Source: Phycisphaerae bacterium (lineage in GTDB: Bacteria > Planctomycetota > Phycisphaerae > UBA1845). Taken from it: a stretch of DNA of 44,276 nucleotides. Position 1 is the stretch's first letter; each line of letters starts with the position of its first letter. The translations under genes and the position numbers were made by a program. This document shows, one piece after another, positions 8,733 to 17,820 of this stretch. The stretch is from NCBI GenBank assembly GCA_013360585.1, contig JABWBH010000041.1, positions 1 through 44,276 on the forward strand, written 5' to 3'. Below the pieces are notes generated by a model that searched no databases, had not been told where the DNA came from, and saw only the letters and a list, made by a program, of their open reading frames with translations.

Positions 8733-9739
8733 TGCGCCTCGCTGCCGATCGGCCCGCGGATCACGTCCCCCGTCGTCGCGCTCACGTAATACGGACGCGC
8801 CGTCTCCCGCAGATATTGCCGGTGCGTCCCGGGCGTCGCCTGCTGGAACTGCTCGTCGTCGTATACGATCACCCCGCGCACCGACGCGAAGTTCACCGCC
8901 ACGTCCTCGCCCCGCATCCGCACGGTCAGCATGTGTGCCAGGTTCGCCAGACGGTTTGAAGCGTCCAGTTCCCGCGGCGTCTCCTTCAGGACCGGGTCAT
9001 ACGAACCCGCCGCGTACTTCGTCACCATCGGCATCACCCGCACGCCCGTCAGATCGCCCAGTTGATATCCCGCCGACCCCGCCAGATCCGTCTCACTGTC
9101 CTCGTCGTACACCAACACGTCGCGTCCGATGAGTTGCTGCCCCAGCGGCGAGAACACCACCGCGAAGTAGTTGCGATGCCGCTGCGGCTCGAACTCCTCC
9201 TGTCCGGTCAAGCCGACCGGAGCGTCGAAATCATTGTTCACCAGTTCCGCGTCGCTGAAGCGCTCGAAGGAGAGTTGCCGATCACGGCGCGGATTTCGCG
9301 CCGGATCAAGCAGCGCTGCGCTCGGCGCCGCCCGGATCGGCTTGGGCATCGTGAACTGCACGCCCGGAACGATCTCGAACCGGCTCGACGAGATCAGGTC
9401 CACCCGCACCGACGGATCCAGCGGATCGACCGTCGTGTACTTCGGATTGCCGCTCTCGTCATACCGCGCCGACAGCGGCTCATCCGCCCGCTGAATCAGC
9501 ACGACGTGCTGCACGCCCGCTCCGTCGAGGTAGAACAGCAGACCCGCCTCGGTCGCCCCCATCGCCCGCTGACGCGCGTTCATCAGCGCCCCGCGCAGGA
9601 TCGTCTCCGCCTCGGAGATCTTCCGCTGCTCCCACATCTGGTTGATCGCCGGAACCGCCGCCAGCGCCAGCAGCACGACGATCCCGATCACCACCAGCAG
9701 CTCAGTCAGCGTGAACGCGCCTCGCCGCGCGGGTTTCAT
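8729..9739 (-). CDS. GspH-like pseudopilin
   Basis: Starting at ATG 9739 gives 336 residues with a short leader MKPARRG, then AFTLTELLVVIGIVVLLALA, a classical type IV prepilin N-terminus with Glu at +5. Two other ATGs lie upstream in frame (9757, 9769), and none has a strong ribosome site, so the start is uncertain. The segment NQMWEQRKISEAETILRGAL follows the transmembrane helix, then a mostly beta C-terminal part. Length is about twice that of classical GspH. Its TGA overlaps the next gene's GTG. Likely assembled by the pilB/pilC machinery encoded upstream. Confidence 0.82.
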   Translation of the reverse strand: MKPARRGAFTLTELLVVIGIVVLLALAAVPAINQMWEQRKISEAETILRGALMNARQRAMGATEAGLLFYLDGAGVQHVVLIQRADEPLSARYDESGNPKYTTVDPLDPSVRVDLISSSRFEIVPGVQFTMPKPIRAAPSAALLDPARNPRRDRQLSFERFSDAELVNNDFDAPVGLTGQEEFEPQRHRNYFAVVFSPLGQQLIGRDVLVYDEDSETDLAGSAGYQLGDLTGVRVMPMVTKYAAGSYDPVLKETPRELDASNRLANLAHMLTVRMRGEDVAVNFASVRGVIVYDDEQFQQATPGTHRQYLRETARPYYVSATTGDVIRGPIGSEAQ

Positions 9740-9803
9740 CTCACGGGTTGTCCACATCCGTCGTTTCATAACCAATGCCGCAAGCGACAAACCCCCGGCT
9801 GGC

Positions 9804-9833
9804 TCACCCGAGCCCCCGATCCCCGTACCCCCC
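9804..9833. repeat. Degenerate 7-bp repeats after the third pseudopilin gene
   Basis: The stretch reads as CACCCGA, GCCCCCGA, TCCCCGT, ACCCCCC, about four units of a C-rich seven-base pattern. It directly abuts the stop codon of the pseudopilin gene ending at 9834. It belongs with the other heptad arrays listed here. Confidence 0.5.
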
Positions 9834-10802
9834 TCACTTCCCCCCCGCCAGCTTCTCCGCCAGCGCCGGGTTCGCGTACACGTTGTCCGCGTTCAGGGGG
9901 TTGTCGATCCGGTTCGGCGCCGATCCGTCCAGTCCAAGAAGATCCATCGCGATATTCGCCGCCGTCGATCCGGTCTGATTCTCCACCGTCCGCTGGTCCT
10001 TGCCGTCCGGACCCCACGACATCAGCACCGGCGCCCCGCCGTTCATCTTGACCAGCCGTGTCGAAACCTCATTCCAGCTCCAGTCCTGCTGCCGGTTGCT
10101 CGACGGCGTCGCCCCGGCGCGGAAGTCCCGCTGAGCGAAGTAGGTCACCGGAACCTGCCAGTCATCCACCAGCCAGCGCAGCGCCTCGTCGTCCTTCGGG
10201 TTGTATTTCCCGTCGCCGTTACGATCGAGGTACTGCACCGGATCGCCCGCGCTGTCCAGCGGCACGGCCACCAGATGCTTCTCCGACACACGCGAAAGAA
10301 TCTGCGCCGCCGACTCGCTGTGCAGCTCGATCGCCAGCAGCATCGTCGCAATGTCCCGATTCTCATATTGTTGCGGCGCCGCAGCCCCGAGGATGAACGT
10401 CATATCCTGAAATTCGCTCGAATCCGGAACGACGACCCCGCCGCCCGGCGCAAGACTGCGACCCTCCGTCGCGCCCGGAATCCCGCTGCTGCCGTAAACT
10501 TCCAGCTCATCCGCCGGGTACTTGCCGTAGCGCGACACGTACGTGACCTGCCCCGTCCCTCCGGGTTGCTTCACCGCCGCCAGCGGTGCATCCGCCGCGA
10601 ACTGCTCCAGCGCGTCCGCCACGATCCGCAGCATCCCCTCCGTGTTCTTCGACTGACCCTTGCGCACCGCCCACCCGCCCAGCGTCACCACGCTCACCAG
10701 CAGGATGACGATGATCGCCACCACCACGAGGATCTCGACCAGCGTGAACGCCCCGCGACGGAATAACCCGGCGGACGAGGCTCGGCGCACGCCAAGCCGC
10801 AT
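9834..10802 (-). CDS. Pseudopilin (prepilin-type N-terminal domain)
   Basis: From ATG 10802 this encodes 322 residues. The leader MRLGVRRASSAGLFRRG is followed by AFTLVEILVVVAIIVILLV, the prepilin helix with Glu at +5. The frame stays open upstream through repeat DNA (MLTIELRMRITASDRS), which is why I prefer the internal ATG although its ribosome site (AGG three bases away) is weak. The globular part contains SEFQDMTFILGA and an Asp/Asn-rich stretch, DRNGDGKYNPKDDEAL, that resembles a calcium-binding loop. It ends ALAEKLAGGK. Middle gene of the five-pseudopilin series; the exact Gsp class cannot be assigned. Confidence 0.8.
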   Translation of the reverse strand: MRLGVRRASSAGLFRRGAFTLVEILVVVAIIVILLVSVVTLGGWAVRKGQSKNTEGMLRIVADALEQFAADAPLAAVKQPGGTGQVTYVSRYGKYPADELEVYGSSGIPGATEGRSLAPGGGVVVPDSSEFQDMTFILGAAAPQQYENRDIATMLLAIELHSESAAQILSRVSEKHLVAVPLDSAGDPVQYLDRNGDGKYNPKDDEALRWLVDDWQVPVTYFAQRDFRAGATPSSNRQQDWSWNEVSTRLVKMNGGAPVLMSWGPDGKDQRTVENQTGSTAANIAMDLLGLDGSAPNRIDNPLNADNVYANPALAEKLAGGK

Positions 10803-10826
10803 CGACCTGTCAGACGCTGTGATCCT

Positions 10827-10854
10827 CATTCGTAATTCGATAGTCAACATTCGA
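10827..10854. repeat. Degenerate 7-bp repeats between two pseudopilin genes
   Basis: Four consecutive seven-base units: CATTCGT, AATTCGA, TAGTCAA, CATTCGA. They fill most of the gap between the stop of the upstream pseudopilin (10865) and the start of the next. Period seven with partial conservation of the ATTCG core. Confidence 0.6.
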
Positions 10855-10864
10855 CCTTCTTGCG

Positions 10865-11932
10865 CTACTCCTGCCGCTGCCAGTTCACGATGTCGTCGCC
10901 CGTCCCGTAAACCAGGTCCGGACCGGCGCTGATCAGCAGGTAGCTGTCCTTGCGCACCGGCTCATTCCGCGCGGTGATCGACTTGTCCCAGATGAACCGC
11001 GCGAACGTGTTGTCGAAATCTGATCTCGTCAGATCGCCGTTGTTTCCCCGCGGCACAGCCTCCACGTAACCCGGCTTGCCGATGCGATGCACCAGGTTCG
11101 GATCGTCCGCCAGCGGACCCGCGCCGAAGTCGATCCCCACCGAGTTGTACGTCGTGTTCAGCGCCCCCTCCGTCCCCGTGATCAGGCCGTTATCCTCCTG
11201 GTTGTAGATTCCGCCGTAAGGCGTTCCGCCCATGTCCAGACCACACATTGACTTCGCCGACGGCGTCGCCCGGTAGTAAAGGATCGGGAGATTCCACGCA
11301 TCCGTGAAAAACGGAAGACGCTTGCTTGAATCCGTGTCCAGCAGCGATCCCCCGGGCAACTGGCCCGCCGGAATCGTCCCCTCGGTGATCAGATCGTTGA
11401 TCGTCTTCAGTCGCTCCCGCGCCGACTCATCCACGTATCCGCTTCCCCCGCCGTAACGCGTCCACTTCGCCTGACCCGTCGACGGGTCCAACCCGTAAAG
11501 CCCCGCCGGATTCCGGTCGTTGCCCTCGAAGGCGTGCATGTCGTCGGACCACCGACCGTTGTTGTTGATGTCCTTGAACCCCGGCGGCCCCAGCCGGTCC
11601 GCCCCCACCAGGGCAAACGCCAGCAGATGCGCCCCCGTCACGGCCGTCTCCACCGCCGCCCCCTGGTTGGTCGCCTGCGGATCGGCGATCTTGCGGAAAT
11701 CCGTCGTGTCATCCCCGCGCGAAGGCGGATACGAACCGCCGATCGACGTATCTCCCCGCAGCAGCTCGATCCCGGCGTTCAACGCATTGAACGACGCCTG
11801 AACCCCCGCGATCTTCGCCTTCTGCCGCGCGGCTCCGATCGCCGGAATCAGAATTGCGATCAGGATGACGATGATCGCGATCACCACCAGCATCTCCACC
11901 AATGTAAACGCCGCTCGCTTTGTCCTTGTCAT
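10865..11932 (-). CDS. GspG-like pseudopilin with acidic C-terminal loop
   Basis: ATG 11932 has GAGG eight bases upstream and gives 355 residues. The leader MTRTKRA is followed by AFTLVEMLVVIAIIVILIAI, a typical prepilin N-terminus. Here the residue before the cleavage point is Ala rather than Gly. The C-terminus, SAGPDLVYGTGDDIVNW, matches the calcium-binding loop pattern of GspG major pseudopilins (GPDG-x-GT-x-DDI-x-NW) and recurs in the next upstream gene. The central part is Gly- and Pro-rich and larger than classical GspG (about 140 residues). Likely a main subunit of the pseudopilus in this operon. Confidence 0.85.
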   Translation of the reverse strand: MTRTKRAAFTLVEMLVVIAIIVILIAILIPAIGAARQKAKIAGVQASFNALNAGIELLRGDTSIGGSYPPSRGDDTTDFRKIADPQATNQGAAVETAVTGAHLLAFALVGADRLGPPGFKDINNNGRWSDDMHAFEGNDRNPAGLYGLDPSTGQAKWTRYGGGSGYVDESARERLKTINDLITEGTIPAGQLPGGSLLDTDSSKRLPFFTDAWNLPILYYRATPSAKSMCGLDMGGTPYGGIYNQEDNGLITGTEGALNTTYNSVGIDFGAGPLADDPNLVHRIGKPGYVEAVPRGNNGDLTRSDFDNTFARFIWDKSITARNEPVRKDSYLLISAGPDLVYGTGDDIVNWQRQE

Positions 11933-12010
11933 CGTCCCGTCCTCACTTGCCTCATCGCACTCCGCGTCAGCACGGCCCCGCTGCGCCGTCCGCGACCGCA
12001 CGCCCCGGCG

Positions 12011-13057
12011 TCAGAAATTCGTCACGTCGTCCGGCGTCCCGTAAAGCTGGTCCGCCCCCGGGCTGACCAGGATGAACGAGTCCGCGTTCTTCGCCCGCAA
12101 CGGTTTCGGCGCGTTGCCCGACTGATTCTCCGTCGCCTCATGCGCGCCTTCGTCGTGAACCCAGTACGCAAACGTCTCCGGAAAGTCGTGCAGGTCGTCC
12201 GCCGTCAGCAGATGCCCGATCGCCGCGATCCGGTGATCCCCCCCCTTCCCGAAGTTCCATCCCTCACGAAGGTCGCTGCCTGACGGGTTCGTCGCATAAC
12301 CGGTGAACCCGCGGTTGTCCTGATGAAAATAAAACGGCGGACCGCCCTCGTCCGCGTAATTGTTGTCCAGCTTGTGCATGTCCTCGACAAGGTTCCGCGT
12401 CGAGGCTCCGCGGTTCGAGGCGTAATACAGAATCGGCGTGTCAAAGGCGTCCAGCAACACCGGAAGCTGCTTCATCTGGTCCCAGTCCGGAAACAGGCTG
12501 CTGTCCGTCGGAGCGAACCCGGGAAGGTTCTCCGTCGCCGTCATGCGCATCTTGCTCGGATCCAGGTAAAGCGTGCTGCGGTCCAGCAACTGTCCCGTCG
12601 TCGGATCCGGAAGGTACCACTCCCACGGCTCGTTGCGACGATCCTCGGGAACGCTGCCCGGACGGATGTATCCGTTCAAGTCCGCCCCCATCAGCATCAG
12701 CGGCAGCAGATGCGCGCCGTACACCCGGGGTTTCTGCTGAAGATACGGATACCGCCCTTCCGCACCGTCCTGCGGCGTGAACACCTGCGCGCCGTTCTTG
12801 TCCAGCAGCATCGGGTGAACAAACGACGGCGGATATCCGTTCGTCCGCTGGTGGTCCTTGTCGTGATCGCCCTTGAACATCTCCAGACCGGTCCCGATCG
12901 ATCGCACGATCGCCGATGACGAAGCCGTCTTCGCCGACCGCCGCGCCGCATTCAGCGACGGAACCAGGATCGCGATCAGAACGCCGATGATGAAGATCAC
13001 CGTCAGCAGCTCCACCAGCGTAAAACCGCCGCGACGACGACTTCGGTTCGTGTGCAT
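12011..13057 (-). CDS. GspG-like pseudopilin
   Basis: Two in-frame ATGs lie at 13063 and 13057; GAGG is nine bases before the second, which I use (348 residues). The leader MHTNRSRRRGG leads into FTLVELLTVIFIIGVLIAIL, with Glu at +5. The C-terminus, SPGADQLYGTPDDVTNF, has the same acidic loop layout as the protein encoded at 10865-11932, so the two are probably paralogues. The frame is open 42 codons further upstream, but that part is heptad-repeat DNA. First pseudopilin gene after pilC in the operon. Confidence 0.85.
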   Translation of the reverse strand: MHTNRSRRRGGFTLVELLTVIFIIGVLIAILVPSLNAARRSAKTASSSAIVRSIGTGLEMFKGDHDKDHQRTNGYPPSFVHPMLLDKNGAQVFTPQDGAEGRYPYLQQKPRVYGAHLLPLMLMGADLNGYIRPGSVPEDRRNEPWEWYLPDPTTGQLLDRSTLYLDPSKMRMTATENLPGFAPTDSSLFPDWDQMKQLPVLLDAFDTPILYYASNRGASTRNLVEDMHKLDNNYADEGGPPFYFHQDNRGFTGYATNPSGSDLREGWNFGKGGDHRIAAIGHLLTADDLHDFPETFAYWVHDEGAHEATENQSGNAPKPLRAKNADSFILVSPGADQLYGTPDDVTNF

Positions 13058-13078
13058 GTTCATATCCCTCGTGTCTCG

Positions 13079-13166
13079 AAGTGCGAATTCGGAACGGCGA
13101 ATCACGATCAGGCTCTTCCCTCCCCCGCTCTTCGCACCCAATTCGTTATTCGCAATTCGCAATCCG
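13079..13166. repeat. Degenerate 7-bp tandem repeat filling the pilC-pseudopilin gap
   Basis: The intergenic space reads as about twelve consecutive heptads, for example AAGTGCG, AATTCGG, AACGGCG, AATCACG near one end and CAATTCG, TTATTCG, CAATTCG, CAATCCG near the other. The last four share the core ATTCG with few changes. The array ends a few bases before the pilC stop codon (13170). The periodicity was read by eye. Confidence 0.7.
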
Positions 13167-13169
13167 CCC

Positions 13170-14417
13170 TTACCCCGCCACCGACTCAATCAGCTTCACC
13201 AGCGGGAGGAACAGCGCCACCACGATGAACCCGACGATGCCGCCGAGCACCACAACCATCACCGGCTCCAGCAGCGAGATCAGGCTCGCCACCGCCGTCT
13301 CAACTTCCTCATCGTAGTTGTCCGCAACCTTGATGAGCATCTTGTCCAGCTCGCCCGTCTCCTCGCCCACGTCCACCATGTTGACCACGATCGCGTCGCA
13401 CGTCTTCGTCGCCCGCAGCGGGTTGGCGAAGCTGTCGCCCTCGCGGATCGCGTCGTGGACTGTCTCCATCGCCCGCGCAAACACCTCGTTGCCCGCCGTC
13501 TCCTTCGTGATGTTCAGCGCTTCCAGAATCGGCACCCCCGCGCTGATCAGCGTCCCCAGCGTCCGCGTGAACCGCGCAATCGCCGACTTCTCCAGCAGCG
13601 GTCCGATGATCGGAATGTGCATCACCAGCCAGTCGGTGACGTAACGCCCCCCCTTCGCCGAACGCACCAGCTTCAGCGTCATGAAGAACACGATCGGAAT
13701 CAGCGGAACCAGAACCACGCCCGGCGGACGCCCGTTCGCAAACCAGTACGACACGCTGATCAGCGCCTCCGTCAGCGCCGGCAGCTCCACGTCGAAGTCC
13801 TCGAAAATGTCTCTGAACTTCGGGATGACCCAGTACATGATCCCGCCGACGATCGCGCACGCGAACGTGATCACCACCAGCGGGTAGATCATCGCCCCGA
13901 TCACCTTCCGCTTCAGCTTCTGCGCCTTTTCAAGGAAGTCCGCCAGACGGTTCAGAATCACGTCGAGCACGCCGCCCGTCTCGCCCGCCGCGATCATGTT
14001 CGTGTACAACCGCGTGAACACCTTCGGGTGCTTCGCCATCGCCTCCGACAGCGTCGCCCCTCCCTCGATGTCCTCCACCACGATCCGCAGCGTGCTCTTG
14101 AGCTTCCCCGGACGAGCCTGCTCCTCCAGAATGTTCAGACTCCGAAGAATCGGAAGACCCGCGTCCTGCAGCGTCGAAAGCTGCCGCGTGAATTGCACCA
14201 TCTGCTTGTTCGAAACGCGACCGATCCCGCCGCCCGAACGCTTCTTCTTCGTCCCCGCCGCCGCGGCGCCTTTCTTCCCGCCCTTCTCTTTGATCCGCGT
14301 CGGGAAGTAGCCCATCTGACGGATCTTGGCGAGCGCGTCCTCCGTGGAAATTGCTTCCACTTCGTCCTTGACGTCCTCCCCCGACTGGCTCATCGCCTCG
14401 AATGCATACGTCGCCAT
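13170..14417 (-). CDS. pilC: PilC/GspF-family inner-membrane platform protein
   Basis: A 415-residue protein starting at ATG 14417 with GGAG ten bases upstream. It begins ATYAFEAMSQSGEDVKDEVE, as usual for PilC/GspF. A Lys/Gly linker (KGGKKGAAAAGTKKKRSGGG) leads to two T2SSF domains, each starting with the family motif: QFTRQLSTLQDAGLPILRSL (about residue 75) and RFTRTLGTLISAGVPILEAL (about 275). Membrane spans follow each (AMIYPLVVITFACAIVGGIM; PVMVVVLGGIVGFIVVALF at the C-terminus). It anchors the assembly ATPase to the pseudopilus. It is the only platform gene here although two PilB-type ATPases are present. Confidence 0.93.
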   Translation of the reverse strand: MATYAFEAMSQSGEDVKDEVEAISTEDALAKIRQMGYFPTRIKEKGGKKGAAAAGTKKKRSGGGIGRVSNKQMVQFTRQLSTLQDAGLPILRSLNILEEQARPGKLKSTLRIVVEDIEGGATLSEAMAKHPKVFTRLYTNMIAAGETGGVLDVILNRLADFLEKAQKLKRKVIGAMIYPLVVITFACAIVGGIMYWVIPKFRDIFEDFDVELPALTEALISVSYWFANGRPPGVVLVPLIPIVFFMTLKLVRSAKGGRYVTDWLVMHIPIIGPLLEKSAIARFTRTLGTLISAGVPILEALNITKETAGNEVFARAMETVHDAIREGDSFANPLRATKTCDAIVVNMVDVGEETGELDKMLIKVADNYDEEVETAVASLISLLEPVMVVVLGGIVGFIVVALFLPLVKLIESVAG

Positions 14418-14536
14418 GACCGAAAGACTCCATATCAGCGAAAGGCTTCAGGCGAATGTCTCGCTGTGCGCCGCCAGCCAGAACTTCCCGATCCCGTTGC
14501 CCAACTCAAATCCTGCGATGAACGAGCACCCTCGCG

Positions 14537-14575
14537 CTCCACCCGAGCGCCCGACCCCCGAGCACCTAGTCCCCG
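14537..14575. repeat. Degenerate 7-bp repeats at the 3' end of a pilB-like gene
   Basis: Units such as CTCCACC, CGAGCGC, CCGACCC, CCGAGCA, CCTAGTC run across the stop codon (14566-14568) of the ATPase gene. The same phase may continue toward 14480 with lower conservation. This is less regular than the arrays at 13079 and 17781. Confidence 0.45.
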
Positions 14576-16374
14576 ATGATCGTCTCCCGCACCACCTCTT
14601 CGATCGTCGTGATCCCTTCGTAGATCGCGTTCAACCCTGACTCACGCAGCGTACGCATCCCTCGCTTCACCGCTTCAACGCGCAACACACCCGTTGACGC
14701 ATGACGCATGATCAACTCACGCATCACGTCATCGAGAACCATGATCTCGTAAATCCCGATCCGACCCTTGTAGCCCGTGTTGTTGCAGTAGTCGCACCCC
14801 TTCCCGTAGAAGAAAACCTTCCCCCCGATGTCGTCAGGACGAAGCTCCAGTTCATACAACTGCTCTTCCGTCGGCGTGTACTCAGCCTTGCAGTTCGTGC
14901 AGATCCGGCGAACAAGCCGCTGCGCCACAACAGCTTCAAGTGTGGCTGTAATCAGGAACGACTCCAGTCCCAAGTCCAGCAGACGTGCGATCGCCGACGG
15001 CGCATCATTCGTGTGCAGAGTTGTAAAAACCAGGTGTCCCGTCAACGAGGCCTGTACCGCAATCTGGGCCGTCTCAAGGTCACGAATCTCCCCGACCAGG
15101 ATGATGTCCGGATCCTGACGAAGGAAGCTACGCAACGCCCGGGCGAATGTCAGCCCGATCTCGGGCCGGACCTGCACCTGCACCAACCCATCGATGTCGT
15201 ACTCGACCGGATCCTCCGCCGTCAGCAACTTCGAATCCGGATTATTCAACTCCGAAAGCGCTGCATACAGCGTCGTCGTCTTGCCGGATCCGGTCGGACC
15301 CGTATTGATGATGATCCCGTTGGGTTTGTTAATAAGCTGGCGGAAGATCGCCATCTCTTCTTCCCGGAATCCGAGGCGATCCAGTTTCAACTGAACGTTG
15401 GACCGGTCCAGCACGCGCAGCACGACGCTCTCCCCGTGCATCGTCGGCAGCACGGCGACGCGCAGGTCCACCGGGTTGCCCGCCACGGTTAACTCGATGC
15501 GCCCGTCCTGCGGAAGACGGCGCTCCGCGATGTCCAGGTTCGCCATGACCTTGATGCGCGACGTGATCGCCATCGCAATGTACCGCGGCGGCGGAACCAT
15601 CTCGTACAACACCCCGTCGATGCGGTAGCGCATCTTGAACTCGTCCTGGAACGGCTCGAAGTGGATGTCCGAGGCCTTGTCCTTGATCGCCTGAAGCAGA
15701 ACGAGGTTGAGCAGTTTCTTGACCGGGTTGGCGTCCGCCAGGGTCCGCAGGTCGTCCAGGTCGATGCTCTCGCCGCGACCTTCGAAGCGCGCCAGATCCT
15801 CATCCGACTGGACCTCTTCGATCAGCGACGCGATCGACTGCTGCTCCTGCTCAGGGTAGTACCGGTCCAGCGCCCGACCGATGTCGTCCGGGTTGGACAG
15901 CGCCGGACGGATCGTCATCCCCAGCAGCGTCCGAAGGTCGTCCACCGCGAGGAAGTTCTCCGGACTCCCGATCGCCACCGCCAGCTCGTTGCGGTTCGCG
16001 TCGAACTCGTAGGGGATGACGCGATACGTATGCGCCATCTGGTTCGGAATAAGGGCGAGCACCTCTTTCGGAACGTCGTACTTTCCGAGATCCACCACCT
16101 CCATCCCGACCTGCGCCGCCAGCGCCAGATTCAGGTCTTCCTCGGTGATGAACCCCTGCTCCACCAGGATCATCCCCAGCGGAACGCGCTTCTCCTTCTG
16201 AATCTCCAGCGCCAGCGTGATCTGCGTCCGGCGCACCTTCCCCATCTTGATGAGGATGCGCCCGAGCTGCCGTCCGCGAAGCTGCTCGATCGGCGGCATC
16301 TTCCCGTCGCGCCGGCGCCCCGGTCGGCCCTTGTCCTTGTCGTCGCTCATCGTCGCTGGTCTGGCCCCGCTCAT
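14566..16374 (-). CDS. PilB/GspE-family assembly ATPase, first copy
   Basis: A 602-residue cytoplasmic ATPase; ATG 16374 has AGAGG nine bases upstream. Residues about 35-175 form the N-terminal MshEN/T2SSE_N domain (LGRILIKMGKVRRTQITLAL, then GFITEEDLNLALAAQVG). The catalytic part has Walker A GPTGSGKTT at 359-367, the Asp box region (LLTAEDPVEY), Walker B with IILVGEIRD, and the His box TTLHTNDA. A four-cysteine zinc site is present (ICTNC at 491-495, CDYC at 527-530). It powers pilus or pseudopilus extension with the PilC encoded next. The second copy at 17821 has the same layout, so two assembly motors share one operon. Confidence 0.93.
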   Translation of the reverse strand: MSGARPATMSDDKDKGRPGRRRDGKMPPIEQLRGRQLGRILIKMGKVRRTQITLALEIQKEKRVPLGMILVEQGFITEEDLNLALAAQVGMEVVDLGKYDVPKEVLALIPNQMAHTYRVIPYEFDANRNELAVAIGSPENFLAVDDLRTLLGMTIRPALSNPDDIGRALDRYYPEQEQQSIASLIEEVQSDEDLARFEGRGESIDLDDLRTLADANPVKKLLNLVLLQAIKDKASDIHFEPFQDEFKMRYRIDGVLYEMVPPPRYIAMAITSRIKVMANLDIAERRLPQDGRIELTVAGNPVDLRVAVLPTMHGESVVLRVLDRSNVQLKLDRLGFREEEMAIFRQLINKPNGIIINTGPTGSGKTTTLYAALSELNNPDSKLLTAEDPVEYDIDGLVQVQVRPEIGLTFARALRSFLRQDPDIILVGEIRDLETAQIAVQASLTGHLVFTTLHTNDAPSAIARLLDLGLESFLITATLEAVVAQRLVRRICTNCKAEYTPTEEQLYELELRPDDIGGKVFFYGKGCDYCNNTGYKGRIGIYEIMVLDDVMRELIMRHASTGVLRVEAVKRGMRTLRESGLNAIYEGITTIEEVVRETIIGD

Positions 16375-16413
16375 CGCGCCTCGCCTCTTTACACCGAAAT
16401 CCCCTCGCCCCGA

Positions 16414-17559
16414 CTACGTCCGAAGCTGGATGTCGTCGCCATCGTCCTCGCCTTCGCCGCCCGGTTTTTCTCCCTCGGTGACCGCCAGACCGCGGCGGTG
16501 ACGGTCAATCTTGTCCTGCATCTGTCCCGGATGACGCGAGCGGTCGATGCAGTCCTCCGCGTTGATGTCGCCCTTCAGGTACAGACTCCACAGGTGCTCG
16601 TCGAGGAGCTGCATGCCGTATTTCTTGCCGGTCTGGATCGACGAGTCGATGCGGTAGGTCTTGTTCTCGCGGATCAGGTTCGAAATCGCCGGCGTCGTCA
16701 CCATGAACTCATACGCCGCCACCATCCCCTTCGGCTGACGCGGAAGCAGCGCCTGCGACAGCACCGCGATCAGGTTCGTCGAGAGCTGAACGCGGATCTG
16801 CTCCTGCTGATCCACCGGAAACGCGTCGATGATCCGGTTCACCGTGCCCTGACACCCGGTGGTGTGCACCGTGCTGAACACGAGGTGGCCCGTCTCCGCG
16901 GCGCGGATCGCCGACTCCATCGTCTCCAGGTCACGCAGCTCGCCGACGAGAATCACGTCCGGGTCCATGCGCAGCACGCGCCGCAGCGCCTCGGCAAAGC
17001 TCGGCACGTCGCTGCCCACTTCCCGCTGGTTGATCACCGACTCCTTGTGCGTGTGATAATACTCGATCGGATCCTCGACCGTGACGATGTGACGGTCGAA
17101 GTTCGTGTTGATGTAGTTGATCATCGACGCCAGCGTCGTCGTCTTCCCCGATCCCGTCGGTCCGGTCACCAGGAACAGCCCGCGGGGACGGCGGCACAGC
17201 GCCCGGCAGATGCGCGGCAGCCCGATCTCGTCGAACGAGAGCAGCTTAAAGGGAATCAGACGCAACACCATCGAGATGTTGCCCTTCTGCTTGAAGATCG
17301 ACACGCGGAAACGCCCGTGATCGCCGAACGCGAACCCGAAGTCCGTCCCGCCCTCTTCCTGCAACTCCTGCTGGTTGCGGTCCGGCGTGATCGACTTCAT
17401 CAGGCTCGTCGTGTCCTCCGGCGCCAGCGTCTTCGTCTCCAGCCGGCGCAGGTGCCCGTGAAGGCGGATCACCGGCGGCTGACCCACCGATATGTGCAGG
17501 TCCGACGCCCCCTGTTTGATCACCGTCTCCAGAAGACGGTCAATATGTAATGTGGCCAT
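16414..17559 (-). CDS. pilT: PilT-family retraction ATPase
   Basis: A 381-residue protein with GGGGGAG five bases before ATG 17559. It begins MATLHIDRLLETVIKQGASD followed by LHISVGQPP, the PilT hallmark 'ASDLHI'. Walker A GPTGSGKTT is at 133-141; later come VTVEDPIEYYHTHKESVINQ, VILVGELRDLET and the His box VFSTVHTT. It has neither the MshEN domain nor the tetracysteine zinc site of the flanking PilB-type ATPases, which supports PilT. The C-terminal tail is charged (GEGEDDGDD). A retraction motor suggests a type IV pilus, or a retractable pseudopilus, rather than a plain type II secretion system. Confidence 0.93.
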   Translation of the reverse strand: MATLHIDRLLETVIKQGASDLHISVGQPPVIRLHGHLRRLETKTLAPEDTTSLMKSITPDRNQQELQEEGGTDFGFAFGDHGRFRVSIFKQKGNISMVLRLIPFKLLSFDEIGLPRICRALCRRPRGLFLVTGPTGSGKTTTLASMINYINTNFDRHIVTVEDPIEYYHTHKESVINQREVGSDVPSFAEALRRVLRMDPDVILVGELRDLETMESAIRAAETGHLVFSTVHTTGCQGTVNRIIDAFPVDQQEQIRVQLSTNLIAVLSQALLPRQPKGMVAAYEFMVTTPAISNLIRENKTYRIDSSIQTGKKYGMQLLDEHLWSLYLKGDINAEDCIDRSRHPGQMQDKIDRHRRGLAVTEGEKPGGEGEDDGDDIQLRT

Positions 17560-17780
17560 CGATGCTCCCCCGGCTCAACCCCCGCTTCAGGGAGGTCATG
17601 CCCTCCTCCGCCCATCCCGCCGATCTCTCAATGCCGTCTGCGGAAGCAGCCGATCAAAACGTCTTCAGCCCTCAAAGCGCGCCTCCGCTTCGTCATCCTC
17701 ACGCCCGCCGGACGCGTCGGGGGGAACGACCCTATCCGCTCCGCGTCTTCCCCGAACAACCCGACGTCCCGCCCCTACCG
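17560..17780. other. Gap between pilB-like and pilT genes
   Basis: Together with the heptad array that follows it, this gap of about 260 bases separates two genes on the same strand. I see no gene, no strong hairpin and no clear promoter in it. The part next to the upstream gene is filled by 7-bp repeats. Confidence 0.4.
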
Positions 17781-17820
17781 CATTCCGCATCCCGCACTCT
17801 GCATTCCGCATTCTGCATTC

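Noticed and set aside
9062-10051. Plus-strand frames over the pseudopilin genes
   Set aside because: They are antisense to genes with clear prepilin signatures and show no domain.
15661-17550. A 629-residue plus-strand open frame over pilB/pilT
   Set aside because: It is the antisense reading of the two ATPases, with Arg/Gln/Val-rich low-information sequence typical of GC-rich shadow frames.
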